In this document: positions 7,781 to 13,980 of the stretch, piece after piece
Layout: each line of letters begins with the position of its first letter
Position numbering within the stretch: position 1 is the stretch's first letter
Assembly: GCA_964599565.1 (NCBI GenBank)
Contig: CAZRFE010000056.1
Span: forward strand, 1-15,527
Direction of reading: 5' to 3'
DNA: 15,527 nt
DNA from: JAJUFS01 sp964599565
GTDB lineage: Bacteria > Pseudomonadota > Gammaproteobacteria > Natronospirales > JAJUFS01
Program-made: the position numbers and the translations under genes
The notes under the pieces: model-generated
What the model saw: only the letters and a program-made list of their open reading frames with translations
Databases searched by the model: none
What the model was told of the DNA's origin: nothing

Positions 7781-8512
7781 CTAGAGACTTCGCCCGCCAT
7801 CCACGGCGATGATCTGCCCCGTGATGTATTCGCTGCGTGCAAGAAACAGCACGGCATCGGCAATGTCCTGCGGCGTTCCCGTACGCTGCAATGGTGTGTC
7901 CGCGAGAATCCTCCGCTGTTCTTCCGCATCCATGCCCGCTTCCGGCCAGAGTATCGCGCCGGGCGCGATACCGTTGACGCGTATCCCGGGTGCGAGTTCC
8001 AACGCCTGCGCGCGCGTCAGCATGTGCAGTCCCGCTTTCGCCGCGGAGTAGACGGCGTGACCGGCGAGCGGACGCTGTGCGTGCACGTCCACGAGGTTCA
8101 CGATCGCGCCATGCGATGCCGCGAGAAACGGCGCCGTCGCCTGCACGAGAAAATACGGCGCGGCGAGATTGCTGCCGATGAGATCGTTCCATTGCTCATG
8201 CGTCGTCGCGCCGATGTGCGTCGGATGAAAGCTCGATGCGTTGTTGACGAGCAGGTCGAGACGTCCCCAGGCATTCGCCGCCTTCTCTCCAAGCGTTGCG
8301 ATCGCGTCATGGTCGAGCAGCTCGGCGCACAGCACGAGCGCGCTGTCCGGGCGTGCCGCGTTCAAGCGCGCGGCGAGCGCATCGGCTTCATTCACCGAGC
8401 GGCGGCAATGAATGACGACGCGATATCCCGCCGCATGCAGCGTTGCGGCGATCACCGCGCCGATGCGCCGCGCGGCGCCGGTAACGAGTGCGACTGGCAT
8501 TTCTGCATTCAT
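7781..8512 (-). CDS. pteridine reductase (PTR1/FolM-like short-chain dehydrogenase)
   Basis: NADPH-dependent short-chain dehydrogenase/reductase of 243 residues, likely reducing dihydropterins such as dihydromonapterin, or dihydrofolate. The cofactor motif is TGAARRIG (11-18), the TGxxxRxG form of pteridine reductases in place of the usual TGxxxGxG. IHCRRS (34-39) supplies the Arg-Ser pair expected for NADPH. NNAS is at 90-93. The usual catalytic Ser is replaced by Asp in NLVDVHA (D142), followed by Y155 and K159; this D-Y-K spacing (13 and 4) is that of Leishmania PTR1 (D181, Y194, K198). RVNGIAPGAI and ITGQIIAVDGG close the fold. The ATG at 8512 has GGAGAG upstream; a further in-frame ATG at 8524 is less likely. 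Placement beside folB and folK supports pterin metabolism. E. coli FolM is the nearest named relative, but orthology was not tested. Confidence 0.88.
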   Translation of the reverse strand: MNAEMPVALVTGAARRIGAVIAATLHAAGYRVVIHCRRSVNEADALAARLNAARPDSALVLCAELLDHDAIATLGEKAANAWGRLDLLVNNASSFHPTHIGATTHEQWNDLIGSNLAAPYFLVQATAPFLAASHGAIVNLVDVHAQRPLAGHAVYSAAKAGLHMLTRAQALELAPGIRVNGIAPGAILWPEAGMDAEEQRRILADTPLQRTGTPQDIADAVLFLARSEYITGQIIAVDGGRSL

Positions 8513-8537
8513 GTCTCTCTCCATCAACAACACGCCC

Positions 8538-8546
8538 AGCATAGCA
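8538..8546 (-). promoter_or_regulatory. candidate extended -10 promoter of the pteridine reductase gene
   Basis: The minus strand reads TGCTATGCT, an extended -10 (TGn followed by TATGCT, four of six consensus bases). No -35 element is visible 16-18 bp upstream, as is common for extended -10 promoters. Initiation would be near 8531, about 19 nt before the ATG. It faces away from the TATAAT of the methyltransferase gene, about 27 bp away. Confidence 0.4.
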
Positions 8547-8570
8547 ACGGGAGGTGCGTGACGGCGGATG

Positions 8571-8576
8571 TATAAT
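8571..8576 (+). promoter_or_regulatory. consensus -10 element of the MidA-uppP transcript
   Basis: A perfect TATAAT lies 28 bp before the ATG at 8605. It predicts a start of transcription near 8583 and a leader of only about 22 nt, which still includes the purine-rich GGACGGA before the start codon. No good -35 is visible at 16-18 bp upstream (17 bp gives CGGGAG), so the promoter may need an activator or be modest in strength. Confidence 0.5.
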
Positions 8577-8604
8577 CGCCGCACGCTTTCGTGGACGGAA
8601 AAAC

Positions 8605-9780
8605 ATGCACGATCAGGACTGGCCGGAACCCGACGCCGCGGCGCTTGCGCACAGCCGCCGTCTCGTCGAACACATCCGCGATGCGATGGCTGCATCCGGC
8701 GGGTGGATTTCATTCGAGCGCTACATGGATCTCGCGCTCTATGCACCGGGGCTTGGTTACTACACGGCGGGCGCGCGCAAGTTCGGCGAGGCGGGCGATT
8801 TCGTCACCGCGCCCGAAGTCTCGCCGCTGTTCGCGCAATGTCTCGCGCGCCAGTGCCGCGAAGTGTTCACGGAGCTTGGCGGCGGCGACATCCTCGAGCT
8901 TGGTGCGGGCTCGGGTGTCATGGCGGCGGACCTGCTCGCCGCGCTCGATGAACTCGATGCGCTGCCGGAGAATTATTTCATTCTCGAAGTCAGCGCGGAT
9001 CTTCGCGCGCGCCAGCGCGAGATGCTCGCATCACGGGTTCCCGCGCTGGTCGCTCGCGTCACCTGGCTGGATGCGCCGCCGGAGAAACTGCGCGGCGTGA
9101 TTCTCGGCAACGAGGTGCTGGATGCATTGCCGGTTGCACGCTTTCGCATCGACGGCGATGCGATCTTCGAGCAGTTCGCCGGCTGGAACGGCGAACGTTT
9201 CGAATCGCGCTGGCAAGCCGCGGATGAACAGTTCGAAGCGGAAATCCGCGCCCTGGCCGCCACGCTCGGCGAGCCGTTGCCCGCGCCGTACGTCTCGGAG
9301 CGCTGCCGGCGGTTGCCCGCATTCCTGCGCGCGATTGCCGGGTGTCTTGAGGCCGGTCTCATGCTTTTCATCGATTACGGTTACGGGCGCAGCGAGTACT
9401 ATCTGCCGGAGCGAAACGCCGGCACGCTGATGTGCCATTACCGGCATCGCGCGCATGACGATCCGTTTGCGTATCCCGGCCTGCAGGACATCACCGCGTT
9501 CGTCGACTTCACCACGGTTGCGCAGGCGGGCGTGGATGCGGGACTCGAACTGCACGGTTACACGACGCAGGCGCAGTTCCTGCTCGGCGGCGGCCTGCAC
9601 GAGCTGCTGCCGGACGTGAATCCGGGAGACACGTTGCGCAGCCTGCAGGTGTCGCAGCAGGTGCAGAAGCTGACGATGCCGGGCGAAATGGGCGACCGTT
9701 TCAAGGTGATGGGTCTTGGCCGCGCGCTGGAAGGACTCATCAGCGGCTTCGGTCTCAAGGACCTGTCGTCCGCCCTATAA
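8605..9780 (+). CDS. SAM-dependent methyltransferase, MidA/NDUFAF7 family
   Basis: A 391-residue protein of COG1565. The mitochondrial member NDUFAF7 (MidA in Dictyostelium) methylates an arginine of complex I subunit NDUFS2; bacterial members are mostly uncharacterised, so a protein-arginine methyltransferase role is inferred. Family signatures are YMDLALYAPGLGYYTAG (40-56), GDFVTAPEVSPLFAQ (64-78), the SAM-binding ILELGAGSG (96-104), and further on VILGNEVLDALPVARF and LFIDYGYGRSEYY. Segments GTLMCHYRHRAHDDPFAYPG and DITAFVDFT are also typical. The frame is open further upstream, but ATG at 8605 is chosen because it follows the TATAAT at 8571 and a purine-rich site. uppP begins 24 bp after its stop and is probably co-transcribed. 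Confidence 0.9.
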   Translation: MHDQDWPEPDAAALAHSRRLVEHIRDAMAASGGWISFERYMDLALYAPGLGYYTAGARKFGEAGDFVTAPEVSPLFAQCLARQCREVFTELGGGDILELGAGSGVMAADLLAALDELDALPENYFILEVSADLRARQREMLASRVPALVARVTWLDAPPEKLRGVILGNEVLDALPVARFRIDGDAIFEQFAGWNGERFESRWQAADEQFEAEIRALAATLGEPLPAPYVSERCRRLPAFLRAIAGCLEAGLMLFIDYGYGRSEYYLPERNAGTLMCHYRHRAHDDPFAYPGLQDITAFVDFTTVAQAGVDAGLELHGYTTQAQFLLGGGLHELLPDVNPGDTLRSLQVSQQVQKLTMPGEMGDRFKVMGLGRALEGLISGFGLKDLSSAL

Positions 9781-9804
9781 GAAGAATCACGACGAGGAAG
9801 ATTC

Positions 9805-10599
9805 ATGGATTTCATCCAGACCGCACTGCTCGCACTGCTGCAGGGCCTGACGGAATTCCTGCCGATATCGAGTTCCGCGCACCTGATACTCGTGCCGGTC
9901 ATCACCGGCTGGCCGGACCAGGGACTCGCGTTCGATGTCGCCGTGCACGTCGGAACGCTGGCGGCGGTCGCGCTTTATCTGCGTCACGACATCGCGCAGC
10001 TTTTCATGGGCTGGATGCGCAGCGTCAGCGGCCGCGGACTCGACCAGGACGGAAAGCTCGCCTGGGCGGTCGCGCTCGGCACGATTCCCGTCGGGCTCGC
10101 CGGGCTCGCGTTCGAATCCGTCGTGGAGGAATCGTTGCGCGGCCCGCTCGTGATCGCGACGACGACCATCGTCTTCGGTCTCGCGCTGTGGGGTGCGGAC
10201 CGGATGCGCGGCACGCGCACCGAACACATGATCACGTGGAAGGATGTGCTCGTCATCGGCATCGCGCAGGCGATCGCGCTGATACCCGGCACGTCGCGCT
10301 CCGGCATCACCATGACGGCGGGACTGTTCATGGGGCTGAACCGCATTGCCGCCGCGCGCTTTTCCTTCCTGCTGTCGATTCCCGTCATTGTGCTCGCCGG
10401 CGGATTCGAAGCCTTCGAACTCATCGATGCACCGCAGCCCACGGACTGGAACACGCTCGGTCTCGGCGCGCTGCTGGCATTCATCGCAGCGTATGCATGC
10501 ATACATTTCTTCCTGAAATGGCTGCCGCGCATCGGCATGCTGCCGTATGTCGCGTACCGGCTCGTGCTGGGTGTCGTGCTGTTCGCGCTTTATCTTTGA
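9805..10599 (+). CDS. uppP: undecaprenyl-diphosphate phosphatase UppP (BacA)
   Basis: Integral membrane phosphatase that converts undecaprenyl diphosphate to undecaprenyl phosphate, recycling the lipid carrier for peptidoglycan and O-antigen synthesis; overexpression gives bacitracin resistance. The 264-residue product carries motif 1, QGLTEFLPISSSAHL (13-27), with the (E/Q)xxxE residues Q13 and E17 and H26, equivalent to E17, E21 and H30 of E. coli. Motif 2 is PGTSRSGITM (161-170) with R165, equivalent to R174. Several hydrophobic segments follow the usual multi-pass pattern, for example 85-101, 115-131, 188-205, 219-236 and 250-264. The ATG at 9805 has GAGGAAG four to five bases upstream. 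In E. coli the gene is likewise close to folB and cca. A 15-bp hairpin follows the stop. Confidence 0.97.
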   Translation: MDFIQTALLALLQGLTEFLPISSSAHLILVPVITGWPDQGLAFDVAVHVGTLAAVALYLRHDIAQLFMGWMRSVSGRGLDQDGKLAWAVALGTIPVGLAGLAFESVVEESLRGPLVIATTTIVFGLALWGADRMRGTRTEHMITWKDVLVIGIAQAIALIPGTSRSGITMTAGLFMGLNRIAAARFSFLLSIPVIVLAGGFEAFELIDAPQPTDWNTLGLGALLAFIAAYACIHFFLKWLPRIGMLPYVAYRLVLGVVLFALYL

Positions 10600-10627
10600 G
10601 CAAGCGCGCGAAGTGCGCGCGTTCTGA

Positions 10628-10660
10628 AAGCAGGAAGCCGGCATTGCCGGCTTCCTGCTT
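10628..10660. terminator. long hairpin after uppP, probable shared terminator
   Basis: A perfect 15-bp stem (10628-10642 with 10646-10660) has an ATT loop and is preceded by a smaller GCGCGC/GCGCGC hairpin near 10605-10620. The plus-strand tail after the stem is only moderately T-rich (CTCATCGTTTT), so termination for uppP is likely but not textbook. It also lies just beyond the stop of the minus-strand outer-membrane gene once the assembly gap is collapsed, and could end that transcript as well. Confidence 0.65.
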
Positions 10661-10673
10661 CTCATCGTTTTCC

Positions 10674-10728
10674 CGGCAATACAGGTTCTTTCAGTAATAC
10701 CAGCGCGCCGTCAGTTCCATGCCGCTTC
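10674..10728 (+). repeat. 55-bp left copy of a direct repeat flanking the N gap
   Basis: These 55 bp are identical base for base to 10829-10883 on the other side of the N run. They encode, on the minus strand, the last codons and stop (10691-10693) of the outer-membrane protein whose intact 3' end lies at 10846. The simplest reading is one genomic locus represented twice, at the ends of two overlapping contigs. Confidence 0.95.
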
Positions 10729-10828
10729 NNNNNNNNNNNNNNNNNNNNNNNNNNNNNNNNNNNNNNNNNNNNNNNNNNNNNNNNNNNNNNNNNNNNNNNN
10801 NNNNNNNNNNNNNNNNNNNNNNNNNNNN
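10729..10828. other. assembly gap of 100 N
   Basis: Exactly 100 undetermined bases, the customary placeholder for a gap of unknown size. Both sides carry the same 55 bp, so the contigs probably overlap and no sequence is really missing; merging would remove 155 bp from the window. No gene content should be inferred from the gap. Confidence 0.99.
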
Positions 10829-10883
10829 CGGCAATACAGGTTCTTTCAGTAATACCAGCGCGCCGTCAGTTCCATGCCGCTTC
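10829..10883 (+). repeat. 55-bp right copy of the direct repeat flanking the N gap
   Basis: Identical to 10674-10728. This copy is continuous with the rest of the outer-membrane protein gene and should be taken as the real 3' end of that gene. Confidence 0.95.
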
Positions 10884-11436
10884 GTTCGTCGCCTTCATGG
10901 TAGAGCGCGCCGAGCGCAAGCCAGTCGGTGGCGTGAAACACGACACCGCCGACCAGCTGCGTGGAACCGTCATCGAACACGTGCGTATAGCGGCCGCCTG
11001 CGGTGAGTTCCAGCCAGTGCGTGATGGCGTGCCGAAGGTCGAGCTGCGCGCCATAACCCGTATCCTCGTGCTCGCGCGTCCACAGCGGTGACGTCACTTC
11101 CATCTTCGCGCGCAGTATCGAGAGCGCGGGCGCGATCATCGTTCTCTCGCCCACGAGAACGTGCGCGCCGAGGCCGGCGCGCAGCGTGCGCGTCTCGTAT
11201 TCCCATGCGGGGTTTTCGCCGCTGTTCGCGTACGCACCCGCATCGTCGTAGGAACCGAAGACATGCAACGTATCGGTGAAGCTCCAGAAGCCGCCGAAAA
11301 CGTCGCCGTCGGTTTCGCGTCCGTCGTCCGTTTCCGTTTCGCTGGAACTGAGATAGAGGTAATCGTAATCGAGCGGTTCCGCCGACGCCGCGAGCGGCAG
11401 CAGCGCGAACACAGCAATGCATGCACGTGATTTCAT
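10846..11436 (-). CDS. small outer-membrane beta-barrel protein, function unknown
   Basis: A 196-residue exported protein. MKSRACIAVFALLPLAASA is a signal peptide with an ASA cleavage site after residue 19, and mature EPLDYDYLYL follows. The rest alternates polar and aromatic/aliphatic residues in strand-like segments such as GDVFGGFWSF, LHVFGSYDD, LRAGLGAHVL, YGAQLDLRHAI, WLELTAGGRYTHVF, VGGVVFHATDWLALGALYHE and MELTARWYY. The C-terminal aromatic residue is the usual recognition end for the BAM complex. Size and strand count suggest a barrel of roughly eight strands; I recognise the general type but not a named family. ATG at 11436 is preferred because it gives a clean signal peptide and has GGGGGGCGAG upstream; ATG at 11448 is possible. 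It begins 24 bp after cca and is probably co-transcribed. Its 3' end abuts the assembly gap but is intact. Confidence 0.8.
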   Translation of the reverse strand: MKSRACIAVFALLPLAASAEPLDYDYLYLSSSETETDDGRETDGDVFGGFWSFTDTLHVFGSYDDAGAYANSGENPAWEYETRTLRAGLGAHVLVGERTMIAPALSILRAKMEVTSPLWTREHEDTGYGAQLDLRHAITHWLELTAGGRYTHVFDDGSTQLVGGVVFHATDWLALGALYHEGDERSGMELTARWYY

Positions 11437-11460
11437 CTCGCCCCCCATGTGTCGCGAACG

Positions 11461-12708
11461 TCAGCGGCCCAGTGCTTCCGCTATTGCCCGGATGCGCGCA
11501 CGGCGTATCGCTTCGCCGATCGCAGGTCCGGATTTTCCTTCGGTGCGAACATCGCGCGCATTGACCGACATCGCGGCACGCAGCGCGCCGCGGAAGATGT
11601 CCGCCTGCGGATACGCGCGATCTTCAAGCCCGGTGCGTCCGCGCGCATCCGCTTCGCAGGCCACCAGGAAATCCTCGAAGCGTTCCGGCTGCTGCATCGC
11701 GCGCGTCGCTTCCAGCACCTCGAGCATGGTCGAGGGTTTCAGTTCCTGCGCACGGTGCACGTGCGTGTGAAAGTTCGACACCAGTTCCGCAAGCTGCCGG
11801 CAGTCGTTCGGCACGCGCAGGCGATCGCACAGCGCGGCGATCAGTTTCACGCCGCGCTGCTCATGGCCGTGGTGGCTTGGGAGGATGTCCTTCGGCGTTG
11901 TGCCCTTGCCGAGATCGTGCACGAGTGCCGCAAACCGCGCGGGCAGCGAATCGGTCATGCGCGTGACCTGGTCGAGCACGAGCAGCACGTGCGCGCCGGT
12001 GTCGATCTCCGGATGCCATTTCGCCGGTTGCGGCACGCCGAACAGCCGGTCGATCTCGGGAAACAGCACGGCGAGCGCGCCGCATTCGCGCAGCACCGAA
12101 AAATACACGCGCGGCGTTGCCGTGACGAGCGCTGCGCGCGTTTCCTGCCAGACGCGTTCCGGCACGAGATGATCGAGTTCGCCGCTTGCCGTCATGTCGC
12201 GCATCAGCGCCATCGTTTCCGCGGCGACGTGAAAGCCGAGATGATGGAAGCGCGCCGCGAACTTCGCGACGCGCAGCACGCGCAGCGGATCCTCACCGAA
12301 TGCCGCCGACACATGACGCAGCACGCGCGCATCGATGTCCGCCGCGCCGTTGAAAGGATCGATGATCCCGCCATCCGCATCGCGCGCAATCGCATTGATG
12401 GTGAGGTCGCGGCGCTCGAGGTCCTGCGCAAGCGTCACGTCCGGTGTCGCATGAACGGTGAAGCCGTGATAGCCGTGACCGCTCTTGCGCTCGGTGCGCG
12501 CGAGCGCGTATTCCTCCTTCGTTTCCGGATGCAGGAACACGGGAAAATCCTTGCCGACCGGAAGAAAGCCGCGCTCGGTCATCTGCTCCGCTGTCGCGCC
12601 GACGACAACCCAGTCGTTCTCGCGCGCGGGCACATCGAGCAGCGCGTCGCGCACGGCGCCGCCCACCGCATACACGCGCACGCCGGGAGGAAAGCTCACG
12701 CTGCTCAT
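11461..12708 (-). CDS. cca: multifunctional CCA tRNA nucleotidyltransferase with HD domain
   Basis: Adds and repairs the 3' CCA of tRNAs without a nucleic-acid template. The 415-residue length and the HD phosphohydrolase domain match E. coli Cca (412 residues), the class with added phosphatase and phosphodiesterase activities. Motifs are YAVGGAVRDALL (13-24), ENDWVVVGAT (30-39), FPVFLHPETKEEYALARTER (55-74), RRDLTINA (99-106), EDPLRVLR (139-146), AKWHPEIDTG (229-238) and the HD site LVHDLGKG (H264, D265). One oddity is that the first carboxylate of the catalytic DxD is Glu (E30-N31-D32, codons GAG AAC GAC). The ATG at 12708 follows the upstream stop by 7 bp and has no Shine-Dalgarno, so translation is probably coupled to the NDUFA9-like gene. 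Confidence 0.96.
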   Translation of the reverse strand: MSSVSFPPGVRVYAVGGAVRDALLDVPARENDWVVVGATAEQMTERGFLPVGKDFPVFLHPETKEEYALARTERKSGHGYHGFTVHATPDVTLAQDLERRDLTINAIARDADGGIIDPFNGAADIDARVLRHVSAAFGEDPLRVLRVAKFAARFHHLGFHVAAETMALMRDMTASGELDHLVPERVWQETRAALVTATPRVYFSVLRECGALAVLFPEIDRLFGVPQPAKWHPEIDTGAHVLLVLDQVTRMTDSLPARFAALVHDLGKGTTPKDILPSHHGHEQRGVKLIAALCDRLRVPNDCRQLAELVSNFHTHVHRAQELKPSTMLEVLEATRAMQQPERFEDFLVACEADARGRTGLEDRAYPQADIFRGALRAAMSVNARDVRTEGKSGPAIGEAIRRARIRAIAEALGR

Positions 12709-12715
12709 GTGGTGA

Positions 12716-13714
12716 CTACGGCCGCGGGCTGCGTGCGCGCCGCCGAAGCCTGTCGTAGATGCGCCGCGTGCGCTGCGGCGTGAGATAGGAAGGCACGACG
12801 GATTCCATGCCGGTCGGCTCGATGCCGAACGCGCGCAGGCCGTTCTCGCCGGTGCAGACGTTGTCGCGCAGCGTGCTGCGGTAGTTGTCGAGCGAGAAGG
12901 ATTTGCCGGGGATGAACTCGAAGATCGCGGCCTGCGCCTTCGAAAGGAAATCCGGCAGCGGAACGATCTTCCTGCCGCGATGCGTGAGGCGGTTCACGTA
13001 CGCAACGATCTCCTGCAACGAACGAACATCCGGTCCGCACAGCTCGTAACGCCTGCCGTACGTCTGCGGATCGTCGAGCGCGCGCGTGAACGCCTGCGCC
13101 ACATCCTTGACGTAAACCGGCGCGTACTTCGAATCCGCGCAGGCGAGGGGAAAGACCAGCGGCACGATATCGAGCAGGTTCGCGAAGCGGCAGACGAAAC
13201 TGTCGTTCTCGCCGAACACCACGGACGGACGGAACACCGTGACATCGAGATCCGCCTGGGCGAGGAGATATTCCTCCGCTTCCGCCTTCGTGCGCTGGTA
13301 ATGGCTGGATGAATCCTTCGCCGCACCCAGTGCGCTCATCTGCAGGAAGCGGCGCACGCCGGCGGTCCTTGCGGCCGCCGCGGCGGTCTTCGTCAGTTCC
13401 ACGTGGACGCGATGGAAACCGTCGCCGTTGTGGCCGGATTCGTTCAGCGTGCCGACGAGGTTGATCACCACCTCGACGTCGTCGAAATGCCGCGTGAGCG
13501 TGTTGCGGTCGTGCACGTCCGCGGTGATCACCTCGACGCTCGGATGCACCAGCATGTCGCGATGCGCCTCGCGGTTGCGGCTCAGCACCTTCACGCGATG
13601 ACCCGCGTCCGTCAGGCAATGCACGAGGCAATGGCCGACGAAACCGGTGCCGCCAAGCACGGCGATGCGGTGCGCGGATTGTCCGGGACGCGTGTAGGGA
13701 TCGAACATGACCAT
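12716..13714 (-). CDS. NDUFA9-like NAD(P)-binding protein (atypical/extended SDR)
   Basis: A 332-residue Rossmann-fold protein of the group usually annotated as complex I NDUFA9 subunit family or NAD-dependent epimerase. The nucleotide-binding motif is VLGGTGFVG (19-27). VINLVGTLNESG (83-94) and a YxxxK active-site pattern, YQRTK (Y139, K143), follow, then VFRPSVVFGENDSF (160-173) and YAPVYVKDVAQAF (197-209). The C-terminal third (FLSKAQAAIFEFIPGKSFSLDN and the Arg-rich tail) is the variable substrate or partner region. Whether it binds complex I in this organism is unknown; a quinone or lipid-related reductase role is equally possible. ATG at 13714 is used; an ATG two codons later is possible, and neither has a clear Shine-Dalgarno. 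It heads a probable operon with cca and the outer-membrane protein. Confidence 0.87.
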   Translation of the reverse strand: MVMFDPYTRPGQSAHRIAVLGGTGFVGHCLVHCLTDAGHRVKVLSRNREAHRDMLVHPSVEVITADVHDRNTLTRHFDDVEVVINLVGTLNESGHNGDGFHRVHVELTKTAAAAARTAGVRRFLQMSALGAAKDSSSHYQRTKAEAEEYLLAQADLDVTVFRPSVVFGENDSFVCRFANLLDIVPLVFPLACADSKYAPVYVKDVAQAFTRALDDPQTYGRRYELCGPDVRSLQEIVAYVNRLTHRGRKIVPLPDFLSKAQAAIFEFIPGKSFSLDNYRSTLRDNVCTGENGLRAFGIEPTGMESVVPSYLTPQRTRRIYDRLRRRARSPRP

Positions 13715-13858
13715 GCGCGCGATTGTGCCACACGCACCCGGGCAAGCCGAATGCGCGGCGGATTGTCATATGAAGGTTTCCTGCGCGTTTCGTCCAAAGC
13801 ATTGACGCAAGCCGGGGCGCGCCCGATGCCGCGTGAACGCGCGTTGGGTTTCCATAAT

Positions 13859-13980
13859 CCGGCCGCGCGGCGTCCGCCAGGACCGCGCGGTTCCAGGTCC
13901 GGCACGGACGCCCGGCCGGACAAGGACGTCACCTTGACGATTCGGGCGGGCTGGCAGGAAGCCAGCCCGCCTGTTTTTTT
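13859..13980 (+). ncRNA. candidate structured small RNA or attenuated leader
   Basis: Three consecutive hairpins lie on the plus strand. The first pairs 13859-13865 with 13913-13919 and 13869-13876 with 13905-13912, a 15-bp stem with a 3-nt bulge, and contains an inner GGACC/GGTCC stem (13880-13884 with 13896-13900). The second is CGTCA-CCT-TGACG. The third is the intrinsic terminator. A CATAAT at 13853-13858 could be a -10, without a visible -35, but initiation from it would cut into the first stem. Five GGA triplets occur, one in the terminator loop, which recalls CsrA-binding RNAs but is close to chance in G+C-rich DNA. No known RNA family was recognised. The alternative is a regulated leader of the dehydrogenase gene. 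Confidence 0.35.
13945..13980 (+). terminator. strong intrinsic terminator with no gene upstream on its strand
   Basis: An 11-bp perfect G+C-rich stem (13945-13955 with 13961-13971) with an AGGAA loop is followed by TG and seven T residues (13974-13980). It is the best-formed terminator of the window on the plus strand. The nearest plus-strand gene upstream is uppP, more than 3 kb away and already followed by its own hairpin. It must therefore end a short unannotated transcript, act as an attenuator, or stop antisense transcription. Confidence 0.85.

Noticed and set aside
6301..7929. A 542-codon minus-strand open frame opposite the S41 peptidase gene
   Set aside because: It crosses the bidirectional terminator and the end of the reductase gene, and the opposite strand has an intact catalytic dyad and signal peptide.
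10691..10728. A second, truncated outer-membrane gene before the gap
   Set aside because: It is the exact 55-bp contig overlap rather than a diverged duplicate or pseudogene.
13894..13917. CAGGTCCGG resembling the conserved core of bacterial SRP (4.5S) RNA
   Set aside because: The essential GGAAGGAAGCAGCC continuation is absent and the pairing partners differ, so it is not an ffs gene.
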